Assembly (NCBI GenBank): GCA_031772625.1
Contig: CM062817.1
Location: 950,520,327 to 950,584,326, forward strand
Source of the DNA: Pinus tabuliformis
Taxonomy: Eukaryota > Streptophyta > Pinopsida > Pinales > Pinaceae
Direction of reading: 5' to 3'
Length of the DNA: 64,000 bases
The translations under genes and the position numbers were made by a program. Shown here piece by piece: positions 23,652 through 34,946 of the stretch; within the stretch, counting starts at the first letter, position 1; each line of letters starts with the position of its first letter. The notes below the pieces were generated by a model. It searched no databases. It saw only the letters and a program-made list of their open reading frames with translations, and was not told where the DNA came from.

Positions 23652-24412
23652 TCCAATGGCGAGGGATCAAATAGTTGATGGGAACTATTTTAGCCTCTAG
23701 TCAGATATATGTGCACTTCCATATATACATTCACATGTGGAAGATACTTAAGAATCCATATATGAAAAAAAGTATGTACACACTTTTTTTATATATGCAC
23801 AATTCTGTATATTCTATATATCATCAGACCAATGTCCCATATAACCAACTCAAACTCTGGGGACCAAGCATATTCTTTTAACCCCCAATTTCAATATATA
23901 TTTTATATATGCATGCATATATGAAATTGCCTTGGGCATTGCTAGGGGTTGAAACAAAATCACCTTAAGTGCTACTGCAATGTGGGATGGTGCAAGAGAA
24001 GTTGGCCTCATCAATCCCAAGATAAAAACAAAGTAGATAAGTGTGAATGACACAATATTTTCAAAAAGTAGCTATATAGAAGTGATGCATATACAAACGT
24101 GATGCATTTTGTACAAGATGGGATGCCTTCTACACTCTTTCATATATGCACAATTTTGTATATTTTGTATATGTACACAGATATAGAATCCACACATGTA
24201 TGGAAATAGGATTTCATATATGCACAAATGAAAGCTATATCTACTTTTGTATATGCAATTATAGTTTTGTATATGTGTCACTTTGGTATATGCATTAATT
24301 GTCGTATATGCATCACTTCTATATACATGTATCTAGAATATACTCTTGTATATACACACATATATGTATATGTAGAAATATATGAAAGTGTAAGAACATA
24401 TATGGAAGCAAA

Positions 24413-24504
<92 letters not shown>

Positions 24505-24660
24505 TCCATGAAGCACATATATGAAAGCTTGGTTCTATATATGGAAGTGGTTCATATATGGAAGTCGGGACATGTATCGAGGTGGCACATATTTAAAAGT
24601 GCCAAATAAATGGAATTTAATATAGCTTCCATATGCTCATATACAAAAAATTTCTTCCAT
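23652..24660. repeat. Degenerate ATATG-rich repeat field with (AT)n core
   Basis: Short words such as CATATATGGAAG, TATATGCACAA and TATGTACACA recur in both orientations throughout, around an (AT)n tract at 24415-24502. A segment at 23836-23890 resembles 3240-3300. No coding sequence is supported. Confidence 0.6.
24415..24502. repeat. (AT)n microsatellite with one interruption
   Basis: AT dinucleotide run of about 88 bases with a single G interruption near 24448. Open frames here are Ile-Tyr artefacts. Confidence 0.95.
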
Positions 24661-26032
24661 CGATACGAAAAATATTAATAAGATTCTAAATACAAGGATG
24701 CAAGAGTTGGAGTGTGTAAAGTTAGAACTTGGGGTATATTAAAGAATGGCTACACATAGAATATAAATTTTAGGGCATATTTACCATAAATGTTTTCTCA
24801 AATCAATCTTGGTAATCAACTAGTTCCTTGGTGTTGCATTCAACGCCCATTGATGTGGATCTTTCATTGATCAATGATCTTGGGACTTAATCTTTATGTT
24901 CTCCACATTTGTTAAAATATAACAATACAATAAATATAACTTACTTTTACAATCTAACAAATGTAAAAGATGGGATGGCTTCTAAAAAAAGGTATTCATG
25001 GTATATATCGGAGACAAAGGATACACAAAACCAACCAACAAGGATAAGACTAATTTAACAATATAAATGTAATAACTAAATGCCAAAATATTAGTAGGAT
25101 CTCAAGTTATTATCGTCACATTTTCAATTATGAGCAAACCTCAATAACATTGATGAAGGGGAATCCTCATTAACAATGATGAGGGAAATCCCATGTTATT
25201 GTGGTTATTCTTTCAATTATGAGAAACTCTCATATATATTGATAGAGGGAATCTCACAACATTGCTACACCATTCAGAATTATTATCAACATAATTTGTG
25301 TCAACCAGTATCAAACTTCATTTTTGCATTATTTCAACATTGATTATGCATGGGAAAAACATTGGAATAGTCTTACCTTTATTACCCTTCTAAATAAATG
25401 CATATTGGTGACATATATAGAGACCTTACCTTTATGAGACCAAGGCTACACATATTGCTCATATTCAAAACAACCCATATGGGTAACCTTAAAATTATGT
25501 TAAAATTATGTTACATTATAGTGACAACAATTAAGATGAGGAGAATAAAAGGAGATAGAAAAGTTACAATGCCTTGGAAGTTACTTTCATTTCTCTTATT
25601 TACTTTGCTATATTTATTTTATGTTAAAAATAAAACATTATTCCACTTTAAAAAGGTTTTTAAAATAATTTACTATAATATCATTTTTTTTTAATTTAAA
25701 GAGCAAATTTTTAGAATAACTATTTTGTTAAAATCATTATTAAAATTTTCTTATTGAATTTGATAAATATTATTAATAATTTTTTCAATATCAACATCAT
25801 GTATAACTATATAGCATTAAAATCTAGTATACAACATTAATAAAATTTACAAATATTTATTTTCTTAAAATAAATTTGAATTTACACTCACTTACACTTT
25901 AAAAAATTAAATAATAATCTTCAAATCATAACAAATGCGTAATTTTCATAATACATCACATTATTTTAATCTTAGTTGGATAAAATTACAACTATTTAAT
26001 TTTCTTTTCCATGAATTATACATAGACATAAT

Positions 26033-26033
26033 A

Positions 26034-26063
<30 letters not shown>
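26033..26063. repeat. (AAAT)n microsatellite
   Basis: About eight tandem copies of AAAT/ATAA. Confidence 0.93.
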
Positions 26064-26067
<4 letters not shown>

Positions 26068-26486
26068 TTATGCACATACATAATATATAAAAGAAAAATT
26101 GTGTATAATAAATGTGCTTCTCAATATAATTAATTAAAAAAAGCATAATTAGATAAACTAAAAAGTAAGAGTTCTTAACAAAATCAGTTTCAACATAAAT
26201 GTTGTAATTCTAAATCAAAATAACATCTTAAATAGTTAATATTTAAAAATAATTATTAAATTAAATATGTTTATAATTTATACTTAATTTTTTCTAATAA
26301 GATATATGTTTAAAATGAATGCTATAAACTAGGCATTATGTAAATAATTCAAATTCTTTTTAAATAAAACCAATAATGTAAGATAATGATTTAAATTTAA
26401 ACACACCACAAAATTTTAAATAAACTAAGTATTGAATTTTAATTATTAATTAATATCTTTAAAATAAAATAAAAATTAATTACTAA

Positions 26487-26498
<12 letters not shown>

Positions 26499-26551
<53 letters not shown>
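26499..26551. repeat. (AT)n microsatellite
   Basis: AT run of about 53 bases in a flank already rich in AAAT words. Confidence 0.95.
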
Positions 26552-26552
<1 letters not shown>

Positions 26553-27810
26553 AATGACTTTCATATAATGAAGATGGCCAACAAATATCCTTCTGTATAT
26601 AATGAGGAACCTGAAAAAGTACATAATCTAATGTCACTCAAATAATAACCAACATTAACCATTGTGAATTCAAATGAAATAAATAAATCTAATCCCTGAA
26701 ATTTACCATAAGTGATTACCTTGTTCAATCACTTGGATTGGCTACTTCACAACCTTACTTGAGGGACATGATTTTGTATGGAGGTAGGTTAATGAAGAAA
26801 GATTGGCGTTAGCAGCAAGGATGATCCAAAAATTGCTATTTTTTACTAAACTCAATGGTGAAGTAGTGGCTCAGCTTTATTACAAAAATATCCTTCTTTT
26901 GATCCACTTTCCAGATGATAAAAATATCCTTTCCAATCCTTATCTCACAGGCTTTAGGCTATTTCTTTAAGGTTGTGGCTCTATGTTTAACGGACCTTGA
27001 ATATTTGAAGAATAAATACATGGGAAACAGTGATATTTCGCTATTGGTATATGTATTTAATAATTAATTTTTTATATAAATCCAAAACACAATTTTGTAA
27101 AGTCAAACCTGTAATAAGAAGAATGCTATACATCATTTCCATCTTTAAGCATTTCGTAAATTCTAGGAAGATAAAGAAAAAAAAACAATGTGTGTGTCAT
27201 TGATCACGGTGGAGTCATGTACGAAAATGGATTTTATAAAGAATAAATAAGTCCACAAATATTTATAAATTTTATGTTATATAAAATTGAAAGTAAAGTT
27301 TTGTGGGTGTAACAAAGTCGATGAGCCAACCATGAATATTACTGGCGGAAAGATATTTATATTTCCTGTGTATGTATGGACACAATAATTAGCGAAATGC
27401 TATGTATTAATTAATTTAATCATCATACAAATTAGATTTTAAATTTCAAAAAGAATTTGGAGATTTAGCAGAGTTGTTCTCATTCTCACCATTTTTTCTC
27501 ATTCTCCAATTCCTCTTGCTCTTTTATGGGCGTCTCACCTCAAATCTCAATTTCCATATGCACAATAGCAACTCCCAAACTTTGTTAAATACAGAATCTG
27601 AAACTAGAATTCAAAACTGTTAGAGAAAAGATTCGAGATGACCCTTGGCTCAGTTATCTCTTGTTATAGCTAAATATCGAAACTCTTCAGGAATATTAGG
27701 AATTTAAGGTACACCCCACCTGACTTGACCTGCCAGGGGAGAATCCAGTTCTTCGAGGACAACTTACCAAGATTCAAAATCCTCAACGTGGATTCAATCT
27801 CCATTCGATT

Positions 27811-28260
27811 TTGGGCCAAACTCGAGGCCTTCTTCATGTCCTGCAAGCTAAGCGTTTATATCACTTAGATACCGCAGATCGAATACTTCGGCTATCTGAA
27901 GTGGCTATCATAGACAACGTCTTCAACTGCCTACTCATCATATCTTACACGATGGACTGCAACACGGGGAGCATATTTTTCAGACATTCAAAATTCAAGG
28001 GTTTTGTGTCATTGCGGCAGCACCCAATCTCATCAACTGAAAACCCCATTTGAAGAAATGGTTACAGTAGCTCCTAATCTTCGATACCAAAAACCCCATT
28101 GGAGAAATGGCTAAGAAAGATTGAAAGCAGTGTTATCAATCCCAAGGATATAAAGGGGTTGAACATGGGTTGGCTTGGGTGCGACTACAATGGGGAATGG
28201 TGCCCAAGCCGAATGAAGTAGAAAGTCATCGCGTCCCTATTCAAGAAACTGTTGCGGAAA
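27811..28260 (+). pseudogene. Unrecognised candidate coding patch
   Basis: The base composition rises here compared with the AT-rich surroundings. An 80-codon open frame lies at 27811-28053 (starts MGQTRGLLHVLQAKRLYHL). A second open stretch without a clear start lies at about 28085-28260 and includes PLEKWLRKIESSVINPKD and, further on, LFKKLLRKFRAQFFN. I do not recognise either as a known family. They could be remnants of a host exon or of another repeat. The Copia element at 28667 lies just downstream. Confidence 0.25.
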
Positions 28261-28666
28261 TTTCGTGCACAATTTTTCAATTTGAAATTCAAGCACGTAA
28301 GGATTTGAAATACTTAGTCTCGAGGTAGCATTGAATGCATTTAATTTCATGTCTTATCAACCACATGCATTGGCTAGTGGGAGTACATTAGTAAGACCAA
28401 TGATAGTGAGAAAGTTTTCCGAATTTCCGCAAGGTATGGGTCTCTCTGTTTATCTAAAATGGATAGAAATGCAGACCTAGAAGGCCCCATTGGCCACATC
28501 GACAAGCCCAAGCAACGTTGAATCGAGATAAGTTCGGTAAGGTACAGAGAAGTGTGAGAGTAATATTGAGGAGTTTTCCATTAAAATTGATCCTGCATTG
28601 TGATGTATATATTCCATGGTGTCGAATGAGGCAGATGTCCTTGTGAAAGGCCCATTGACATGGATC

Positions 28667-29138
28667 TATAGGTTTTAAACCCGTATAGAAATTACCTGCA
28701 TACGAATTCTAAAGCACGGAAAATAAACAATGCAAGAGGATAACACATAAAACACATATATACAGAGATTTTCCCCTGGATCCTAAAACCGGGACTGCCA
28801 GCTTGATTTTTCATTGTGTTCCTCTCAATGTTATAATACATATTTATACATGCCGAAGCATCCAATACCATGGACCGAAAACCATCGCGTCCAAACAACA
28901 TGTGCAAAAATCATGCACAAAACCATAGGTGGGTCCGCCCATCCTAACATAGGGGCCAAAACCAAAATTTTCCAGGGCGCTGCCCCGGATCCCATAAAGT
29001 GGGGTCATAGGTACACCTCAAAACCCTTGTGACCCCCCCGCTACACAATCGGCGCAACGAAGGGGGGCTCCGCCCCCCCTCTAACCCCCTGGTTAACTAC
29101 GTGGGCTAGTCGTGGAAAGAATATAACACAACCCAACA
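28667..29138 (-). repeat. 3' LTR of the 28.7-kb Copia element
   Basis: 472 bp. In element orientation it starts TGTTGGGTTGTG, directly after the purine tract AAGTGGGAGAA. It aligns with 33300-33807. Confidence 0.92.
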
Positions 29139-29226
29139 TTCTCCCACTTGTTGTTTTCTTTCCACAGGGGCCGACAAGAGAGCTTAGTCATTTTTCCAAC
29201 CCTGAAATGCCCATTGTCTCTCTACA

Positions 29227-29973
29227 TCAAGAGAACTTCTCAGAGCTCACAATTTTTTTCAATGCATTTGTAGTATTCTTCAAAGTGTCCACCTTTAGCA
29301 GCAAATTTTTTCTATCTTCTATCATATCCCTGACAAAGGGATACTGAACATCAATGTGCTTTGTATTTGAATGATATGCGGGGTTCTTTTCCAAGAAAAT
29401 TGCACTTTGGTTGTCACAGTCTATCCTTATAGCTCCCTGTACTAATCCCATACTTGAACACAATCTCTGCAACTAAATTGCTTCCTTGTCTACATGAGTG
29501 GCTGCCATGTATTCTGCATCTATAGTTGATAGTTCCACTACAGATTGTTTCTTACTCATCCAACTGATTGCACCTCCAAATAGTTTAACACACAACCCAC
29601 TTGTAGATCTTCTCTGATCCAGATCTCCAGCCCAGTTTGCGTCAACAAAGCCATGAATATCCAACATTTTTTCCAATCCTGATCTTCCTTGGTAGCACAA
29701 ACCATAATCACTAGAGCCACGCAAATACCTAAAAACCTGCTTCACTGTTGTCCAGTGCTCCTTCCCTAGTTTTGACATAAACCTACTCAATACTCCCACT
29801 GCATGTGCAATGTCTGTTCTAGTACAGACCATTGCATACATCAAGCTACCGACTGCACTTGCATATGGAACATGGGACATGTCCTCTTCCTCTTCTTGTG
29901 TCTTGGGACACTGTTCAGCAGATAACCTCACACCTACAGGAATAGGAACCTTCACCGGTTTACTATCTTGCAT
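29227..29973 (-). pseudogene. RNase H region, 28.7-kb Copia element
   Basis: Typical Copia C-terminal sequence: VGSLMYAMVCTRTDIAHAVG, then FVDANWAGDLDQRRSTSG (RNase H first acidic motif region), then VELSTIDAEYMAATHVDKEA, then LVQGAIRIDCDNQSAIFLEK. The order and motifs match the RNase H that ends Copia Pol. The domain lies next to the 3' LTR, as expected. Confidence 0.9.
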
Positions 29974-30126
29974 ATTAAACCTCTACAGTATTGTGTCAAC
30001 ATACTTACTCTGGTTTAACCAGAGCTTCCTCTTTTCCTGATCTCTATTAATTTCCATGCCCAAAATATAGTTTGCATCACCAAGATCTTTCATGTTGAAT
30101 TATGAGGACAATTGGGTCTTCAAATC

Positions 30127-31102
30127 CTAGATAATTTCTTTGTCATTTCCAGCCAGCAACATATCATCCACATAGAAGACCAGATAAATAACACGGTCAC
30201 CAATTAATTTAAAATACACACATTGATCTGCTTTGCTTCTGGTGAAACCAAGTCCCCGTATAAATGTATCAAATTTCTGATACCACATCCTTGGTGACTG
30301 TTTTAACCCGTATAGAGATTTCTTTAACTTGCATACATGTTCTTTCTTACCCTTCACCGCAAAGCCTTCAGGTTGCTTCATGTATATTTCCTCTTCCAGA
30401 TCCCTGTGAAGAAATGTTGTCTTCACATCCATCTGTTCTACCTCAAAATAAAAAGCAGTGACAATAGATAAAACTAATCTAATAGAAGTTACCTTGGCAA
30501 CAGGAGAAAATATCACCAAAATCAATTCACGAAACCTGGGAATAACCTTTTTCTACCAACTGACCTTTGTCCTTCTCCACCTTTCCTTCTTCATTTGTCT
30601 TCTTCTTGAACATCCATTTGTTGCCAATGGGTTTCTTTCCAGCTAGCAACTCCACCAGATCCCAAGCCTCATTTTTGTGCAAAAATTCCATTTCATCAAC
30701 CATGGCCTCTTTCCAGAGTTTGCCATCCTTTGAATCTATTGCTTCCTTCATAGTTTTGGGATCATCATCAGTAATAGATAAAGCAAAATTTGAACAGAAA
30801 GCAAATGGACTATACCTTTCTCGTTGCCTTCTTTCCCGAACTGATTTTCTCACACCCAGAGTTTGTGGCTCTTCATCTTCTGATTCCTCCTCCATTCTAG
30901 AGTCTGATTCTTCCTCCTTAAGCTCAAACTCTATCTTCTGAGGTTCCTTTGGTTGGACTTCATGTTTAATAACATCTTTTATCTCTCTGAACACCACGTC
31001 TCGGCTATACACAACCTTCCGTGTGACTGGGTTCGGAAGTCTATAACCCTTTAAAGCATCCTTATACCCAATAAAGATGCATTTTTTAGATTTACTATCC
31101 AA
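30127..31102 (-). pseudogene. Reverse transcriptase region, 28.7-kb Copia element
   Basis: It begins with the linker typical after Copia integrase (KKCIFIGYKDALKGYRL and VVYSRDVVFRE). It then has WKEAMVDEMEFLHKNEAWDL and KPIGNKWMFKKKTNEEGKVE. The polymerase part carries VEQMDVKTTFLHRDLEEEIY, KKSLYGLKQSPRMWYQKFD and the catalytic block YLVFYVDDMLLAG near 30160. The region is broken in this copy. Confidence 0.92.
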
Positions 31103-31276
31103 CTCGGTTCGTTTCTCCTTTGGAACATGTACATATGCATCACATCCAAATACCCTCAGATGTGAAAGAGAGGGTTTCTTACCAGTTCATACCTCTTGTG
31201 GAGTCTTATCCTGCAACGCTAATGAAGGTGACCTGTTAACCAGGTAACATGCAGTATCCACCGCCTCTACCCAGAA

Positions 31277-32299
31277 TTAATGTCCTAAGCTGGCACCACT
31301 GAGCATGCTTCTTGCCCTTTCCATCAACATCTTATTCATTCTTTCTGTAACTCCATTTTGCTGAGGTGTATATGGAGTAGTATTCTGTCGTTCTATACCA
31401 CACTTATGGAATTCTTCAAATTCCTTGCTGCAAAACTCTCCAGCATTAACTGTCCTCAACAACTTTATCTTCTTCTCTGTCTGATTTTCCACAAGAGCCT
31501 TAAATTCTTTAAACCTGTCAAAGGATTTAGATTTCTTCTTAAGGAAATATATCCATGTATTCCTTGAGAAGTCATCTATAAATGATACATAGTACACAGA
31601 CTTACCCAGTGATGGAACCTTCACAGGTCCAAACACATCACTATGTACAAGTTCTAATATATGTTTCTCCCTCTTACTACCAGAGGGGAAACTCACCCTA
31701 TTCTGCTTCCCATATACATAATTTTCATAGAAATCAAAATCCATAGAGATATTACTCATACCTTCTACCATACCTTTACCATGAAGTATTCTAAGGCCCT
31801 TCTCTCCAATATGTCCAAGCCTTTAATGCCACAACATGGTCTTCTCTCCAGAGACCACTAGATTTTCTGCTCGACTTTCAAGAACTACAGAACTGTTGCA
31901 CCCATCAATAACAGTGCTACCTTGTAGCTTGTACAGAGTTCCAATTCGAACTCCCCGCATCAATACCATTGCTCCCTGAACCATTTTGCAGGTATCCTTT
32001 GGGAACACTATTTTTACACCAGAATCATCCAACTTGCTTACAGAAATCAGATTTTTGGCCAATGCAGGAATATGTAGAATGCCCGGAAGTGTTGTAAGCC
32101 TTCCACCTTATATACTTAGCTTTATTTTTCCACGACCAATGATACTAGCCTTCCTATCATCCCCTAAGAAGACATCACCACCATCGTATTTCTCATACTC
32201 GTAGAACCACTCTCTATGGGGAGTGAAGTGAAAGGATGCAACTAAGTCAATCAACCATGCCTCGTGATCTACATGTGTACTTGAAGAAGCCAAGTACAC
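31277..32299 (-). pseudogene. Protease and integrase region, 28.7-kb Copia element
   Basis: The N-terminal part has the protease neighbourhood EAWLIDLVASFHFTPHREWF, where Copia proteases usually carry a DSGAS-type motif. Next is KNLISVSKLDDSGVKIVF, a standard block before integrase. The integrase core at about 31277-31680 has LELVHSDVFGPVKVPSLG, YFLKKKSKSFDRFKEFKALV and TTPYTPQQNGVTERMNKML. The domain order protease then integrase confirms Copia. Confidence 0.9.
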
Positions 32300-32349
32300 A
32301 TCCCCGTCTTCATCTGAGGTGGTTTTCGCCTCTGCAGAAGGAGAATTAT

Positions 32350-33179
32350 TAGATCCCTTTCCTTTATCAAGAGCTTTAGACTTACAGTCCCTTTTGTAGT
32401 GCCCTTCCTTTCCACATTTCTAGTGCACCACCTTTACAGGATTTCCTAGAGATTTAGATCTCCCTCTAGATTTATATCTCCCACTCGATGACTTATTTTT
32501 TTTTATGTTTTGGGACTGTCCTCGTACAGACCAGGCATCACCATTCTGTCTCTCCATATTTTGCCATCTCATCTCCTCCATCAGCAAGGATGAGACTATT
32601 TCATCAAATTGCAAGGCAGTTGCATTGCTACCTATTGCAATAACCAAACTATCCCACGAATATGGTAGAGAACAAAACAAACTAATGCACTTATCTTCAT
32701 CTGAAATTTTAATATCAATAGATGCTAACTAAACACAACAAACTGATGCACTTATCTTCATCTGAAATTTTAATATCAACAGATGCTAACTGACTTACCA
32801 CAGTATTAAATGCATTCAGATGCTCTGTCACCAAGTCTCCATCTTTCATCCTCAAGTTATACAGAATTTTCCGTAGGAACATTTTATTCACTAGAGACTT
32901 AGCTTGGTACAAAGTCCCTAATTTGTCCCACAAAGCCTTCATTGTAGCTACCCCTGATACATTTAGCAATATTGAATCTGAGACACACAATCGTATTGTG
33001 CTCTTTACCTTCTGATCCAACTTCTTCCATTCTTCATCGGACACTCCTGTTGGTTTAGTACCCGGATCTACCGTGATCCGTTGATCTTTTTCCACCAACA
33101 GATCTTCCATATTGAGTTTCCACAACTTAAAACTATGACCATTAAATTTCTCGATTTCTATCTTTCCACTGCTCACCAT
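32350..33179 (-). pseudogene. gag region, 28.7-kb Copia element
   Basis: It starts with the widely shared Copia Gag N-terminus (KIEIEKFNGHSFKLWKLNME, then LLVEKDQ). Later blocks are KALWDKLGTLYQAKSLVNKM, LRMKDGDLVTEHLNAFNTVV and LPYSWDSLVIAIG. A basic stretch and a CCHC-like zinc knuckle follow near 32370-32430. It is the capsid and nucleocapsid precursor and lies next to the 5' LTR. It is decayed. Confidence 0.9.
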
Positions 33180-33286
33180 CTTCTTTCACCACCAGAATCA
33201 ATCTCGCAGATCTCCCACTAAACAGTGTTTACCACAGGCCCGAGCGAACCCCTCAACAACAAATGCATCCCCTTGAAGCCAAAACT

Positions 33287-33298
33287 GCTCCGATACAA
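33287..33298 (-). promoter_or_regulatory. Primer binding site of the 28.7-kb Copia element
   Basis: Read on the - strand, TTTGTATCGGAGCAG follows the LTR end ACCTACA. It is a variant of the TGGTATCAGAGC tRNA-Met site. Confidence 0.7.
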
Positions 33299-33299
33299 A

Positions 33300-33807
33300 T
33301 GTAGGTTTTAACCCAATACAGAAATTACCTGCATACGAATTCTAAAACACAGGAAATAAGCAATGCAAGAGCATAACACATAAAACACATATACATAGAG
33401 ATTTGCCCCTGGATCCCAAAACCGGGACTACCAGCTTGATTTTTCATTATGTTCCTTTCAATGTTATAGTACATATTTATACATGCCACATCATCCAGTA
33501 CCATGGACCTAAAACCATCGCGTCCAATGTCGTGGACATAAAACCATCGTGTCCAAAAAACATGTTTGAAAATCATGCACAAAACCATAGGTGGGTCCGC
33601 CCATCCTAACATAGGGTCCAAAACCAAAATTTTCTGGGGCGCTACCTCGAACCCCATAAAGTGGGGTTACGGGTATACCTCAAACCCCCTGTGGCTGCCC
33701 CCCCATCTCTGCTACAAAATTGGCACAACGAAGGGGGGCTCTGCCCCACTCTACCCCCCGGTTAACTACGTAGGCTAGTCGTGGAAAGAATATAACACAA
33801 CCCAATA
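33300..33807 (-). repeat. 5' LTR of the 28.7-kb Copia element
   Basis: 508 bp. It is longer than the 3' LTR partly because of a short local duplication around 33505-33555, where AAAACCATCG(C/T)GTCCAA occurs twice. Confidence 0.92.
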
Positions 33808-34124
33808 AGATCACCATCTAGGAGATATCACATGGAAATGGAGTTTGTGGGAGGATGATGTAATGTTTCCTATTTTTCTATCCATGAATAAAACTTTGCC
33901 AAGGTTTAAGCTCATTACATTCTTCCTTAGTGAACATTGATTATTGAAAAAGAACTGAGGCCAAAGTTTTATCTTAATTATTGAATATTTTGCAAGAGAG
34001 TTAGTCATTAATAATGAGTTTCCCCTCTTATTTAGTTGGCCCTTCTTCAAGCTGGAAAGTTTTATTGGCTTTCTTATCAGCTTCTTGATTCTTATTGCAG
34101 TGTATATGATGAAAGGACTTATGA

Positions 34125-34465
34125 CAGAAAGCCTTGAAATATGCCATAGATTACACGAAGGATATGAAAGGAGTTTATATTATTCCTTGTTCCTGTGGGA
34201 CCCCCTATATTGGTGAGACTCGACACTCCATAAATCAAAGGATTAGTGAGCACATAGTTGACCTTAAGCATAGGAGAACCAAGTCTTCCGCCTTCGCAGA
34301 GCATGCAAAGAAAATCAAACATCATGTTTGTATAGAAGAAGCCAGTGTTATTGCTAGAGTTTAACAATTCCATCACCGCAAATTTAGGGAAGCCCTTGAG
34401 ATTGAAAAAAGGCTGAGTAATCTCAATAGGAGGACAGCTGGAAGATTACTAGTTGTTGGATCCCA
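34125..34465 (+). pseudogene. GIY-YIG endonuclease domain of a Penelope-like retroelement (fragment)
   Basis: The frame reads KGVYIIPCSCGTPYIGETRH, then SINQRISEHIVDLKHRR, then SSAFAEHAKKIKHH. This has the GVY...YIG core of the GIY-YIG nuclease fold, a following Arg in the ISEH helix region, and the CSC cysteine motif. The CxC between GVY and YIG and the later SAxAEH block are features I know from the C-terminal endonuclease of Penelope-like elements. After one in-frame stop the same frame continues with HRKFREALEIEKRLSNLNRR, again as in those elements. No Penelope reverse transcriptase is visible upstream, so this is a 3' fragment. Bacterial-type UvrC or homing nucleases lack this cysteine arrangement. 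Confidence 0.8.
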
Positions 34466-34469
34466 TCCC

Positions 34470-34904
34470 TCTCTTCCTAGTAGTTTTCTCCTTTTCCTGC
34501 CCTCCCTCTTTGTATAGCCAGTTCTAGTTTTCTTATTTGTTAGTTTTTTCCCCTTGTGATCCCGTAACCTTCTCTCTTTGACCTTTTTTCCTTTGTGGGA
34601 TTGTCTTTATAGTATGAGTTTTTAATAGCATTTAATTTATGTTTAATTAATAATTGAAAAATAATGACTTTAATATTGAAATCATTCTATTTAATAATTA
34701 AATAAACAGGTTAAAACAATTAATATACAATTAAATAAATTTATAACTTATAATATTAATGATTTATCCTTACTATATAATATTTTAATATATATTTAAA
34801 AAAAATCTAAATTAATATAAATTGGGTTTTTATTTTCAAATAAACAAGTTGAAACAATTAATATACAATTAGATAAACTTATAACTTATAATGTAATACG
34901 TTTA

Positions 34905-34946
<42 letters not shown>

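Larger units (their letters stand above)
24661..27430. other. AT-rich intergenic DNA, no recognised gene
   Basis: Very AT-rich. At about 25120 and 25212 the phrase TTTCAATTATGAG recurs with similar following sequence, suggesting a weak tandem unit of about 90 bp. I find no supported coding region. Confidence 0.5.
28667..33807 (-). mobile_element. Ty1/Copia LTR retrotransposon, Tnt1-94-like, both LTRs present
   Basis: The element runs right to left. LTRs lie at 33300-33807 (5') and 28667-29138 (3'), with flanks GGATC and AGATC, a 4/5 target duplication. Parts in order: gag, zinc knuckle, protease, integrase, reverse transcriptase, RNase H. Integrase before reverse transcriptase defines Copia. 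The motifs resemble the widespread Tnt1-94 type proteins of plants. The two LTRs differ by roughly a tenth by eye. The copy has a handful of breaks and is a fossil, though most domains are still easy to read. A solo LTR of the same family lies at 13340-13813. Confidence 0.93.

Noticed and set aside
24228-24524. Open frames of about 60-100 codons across (AT)n tracts (also at 1411, 26439, 50742)
   Set aside because: They translate to alternating Ile-Tyr and exist only because the dinucleotide repeat has no stop codon in some frames.
30264-30941. Plus-strand open frames across the 28.7-kb Copia element
   Set aside because: They are antisense shadows of the - strand reverse transcriptase and linker, rich in Ser, Phe and Leu, as antisense of acidic and lysine-rich coding sequence usually is.
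34134-34364. Host or organelle GIY-YIG nuclease gene
   Set aside because: The CxC arrangement and C-terminal blocks match Penelope-like elements, the frame is interrupted, and there is no intron or group I intron context.
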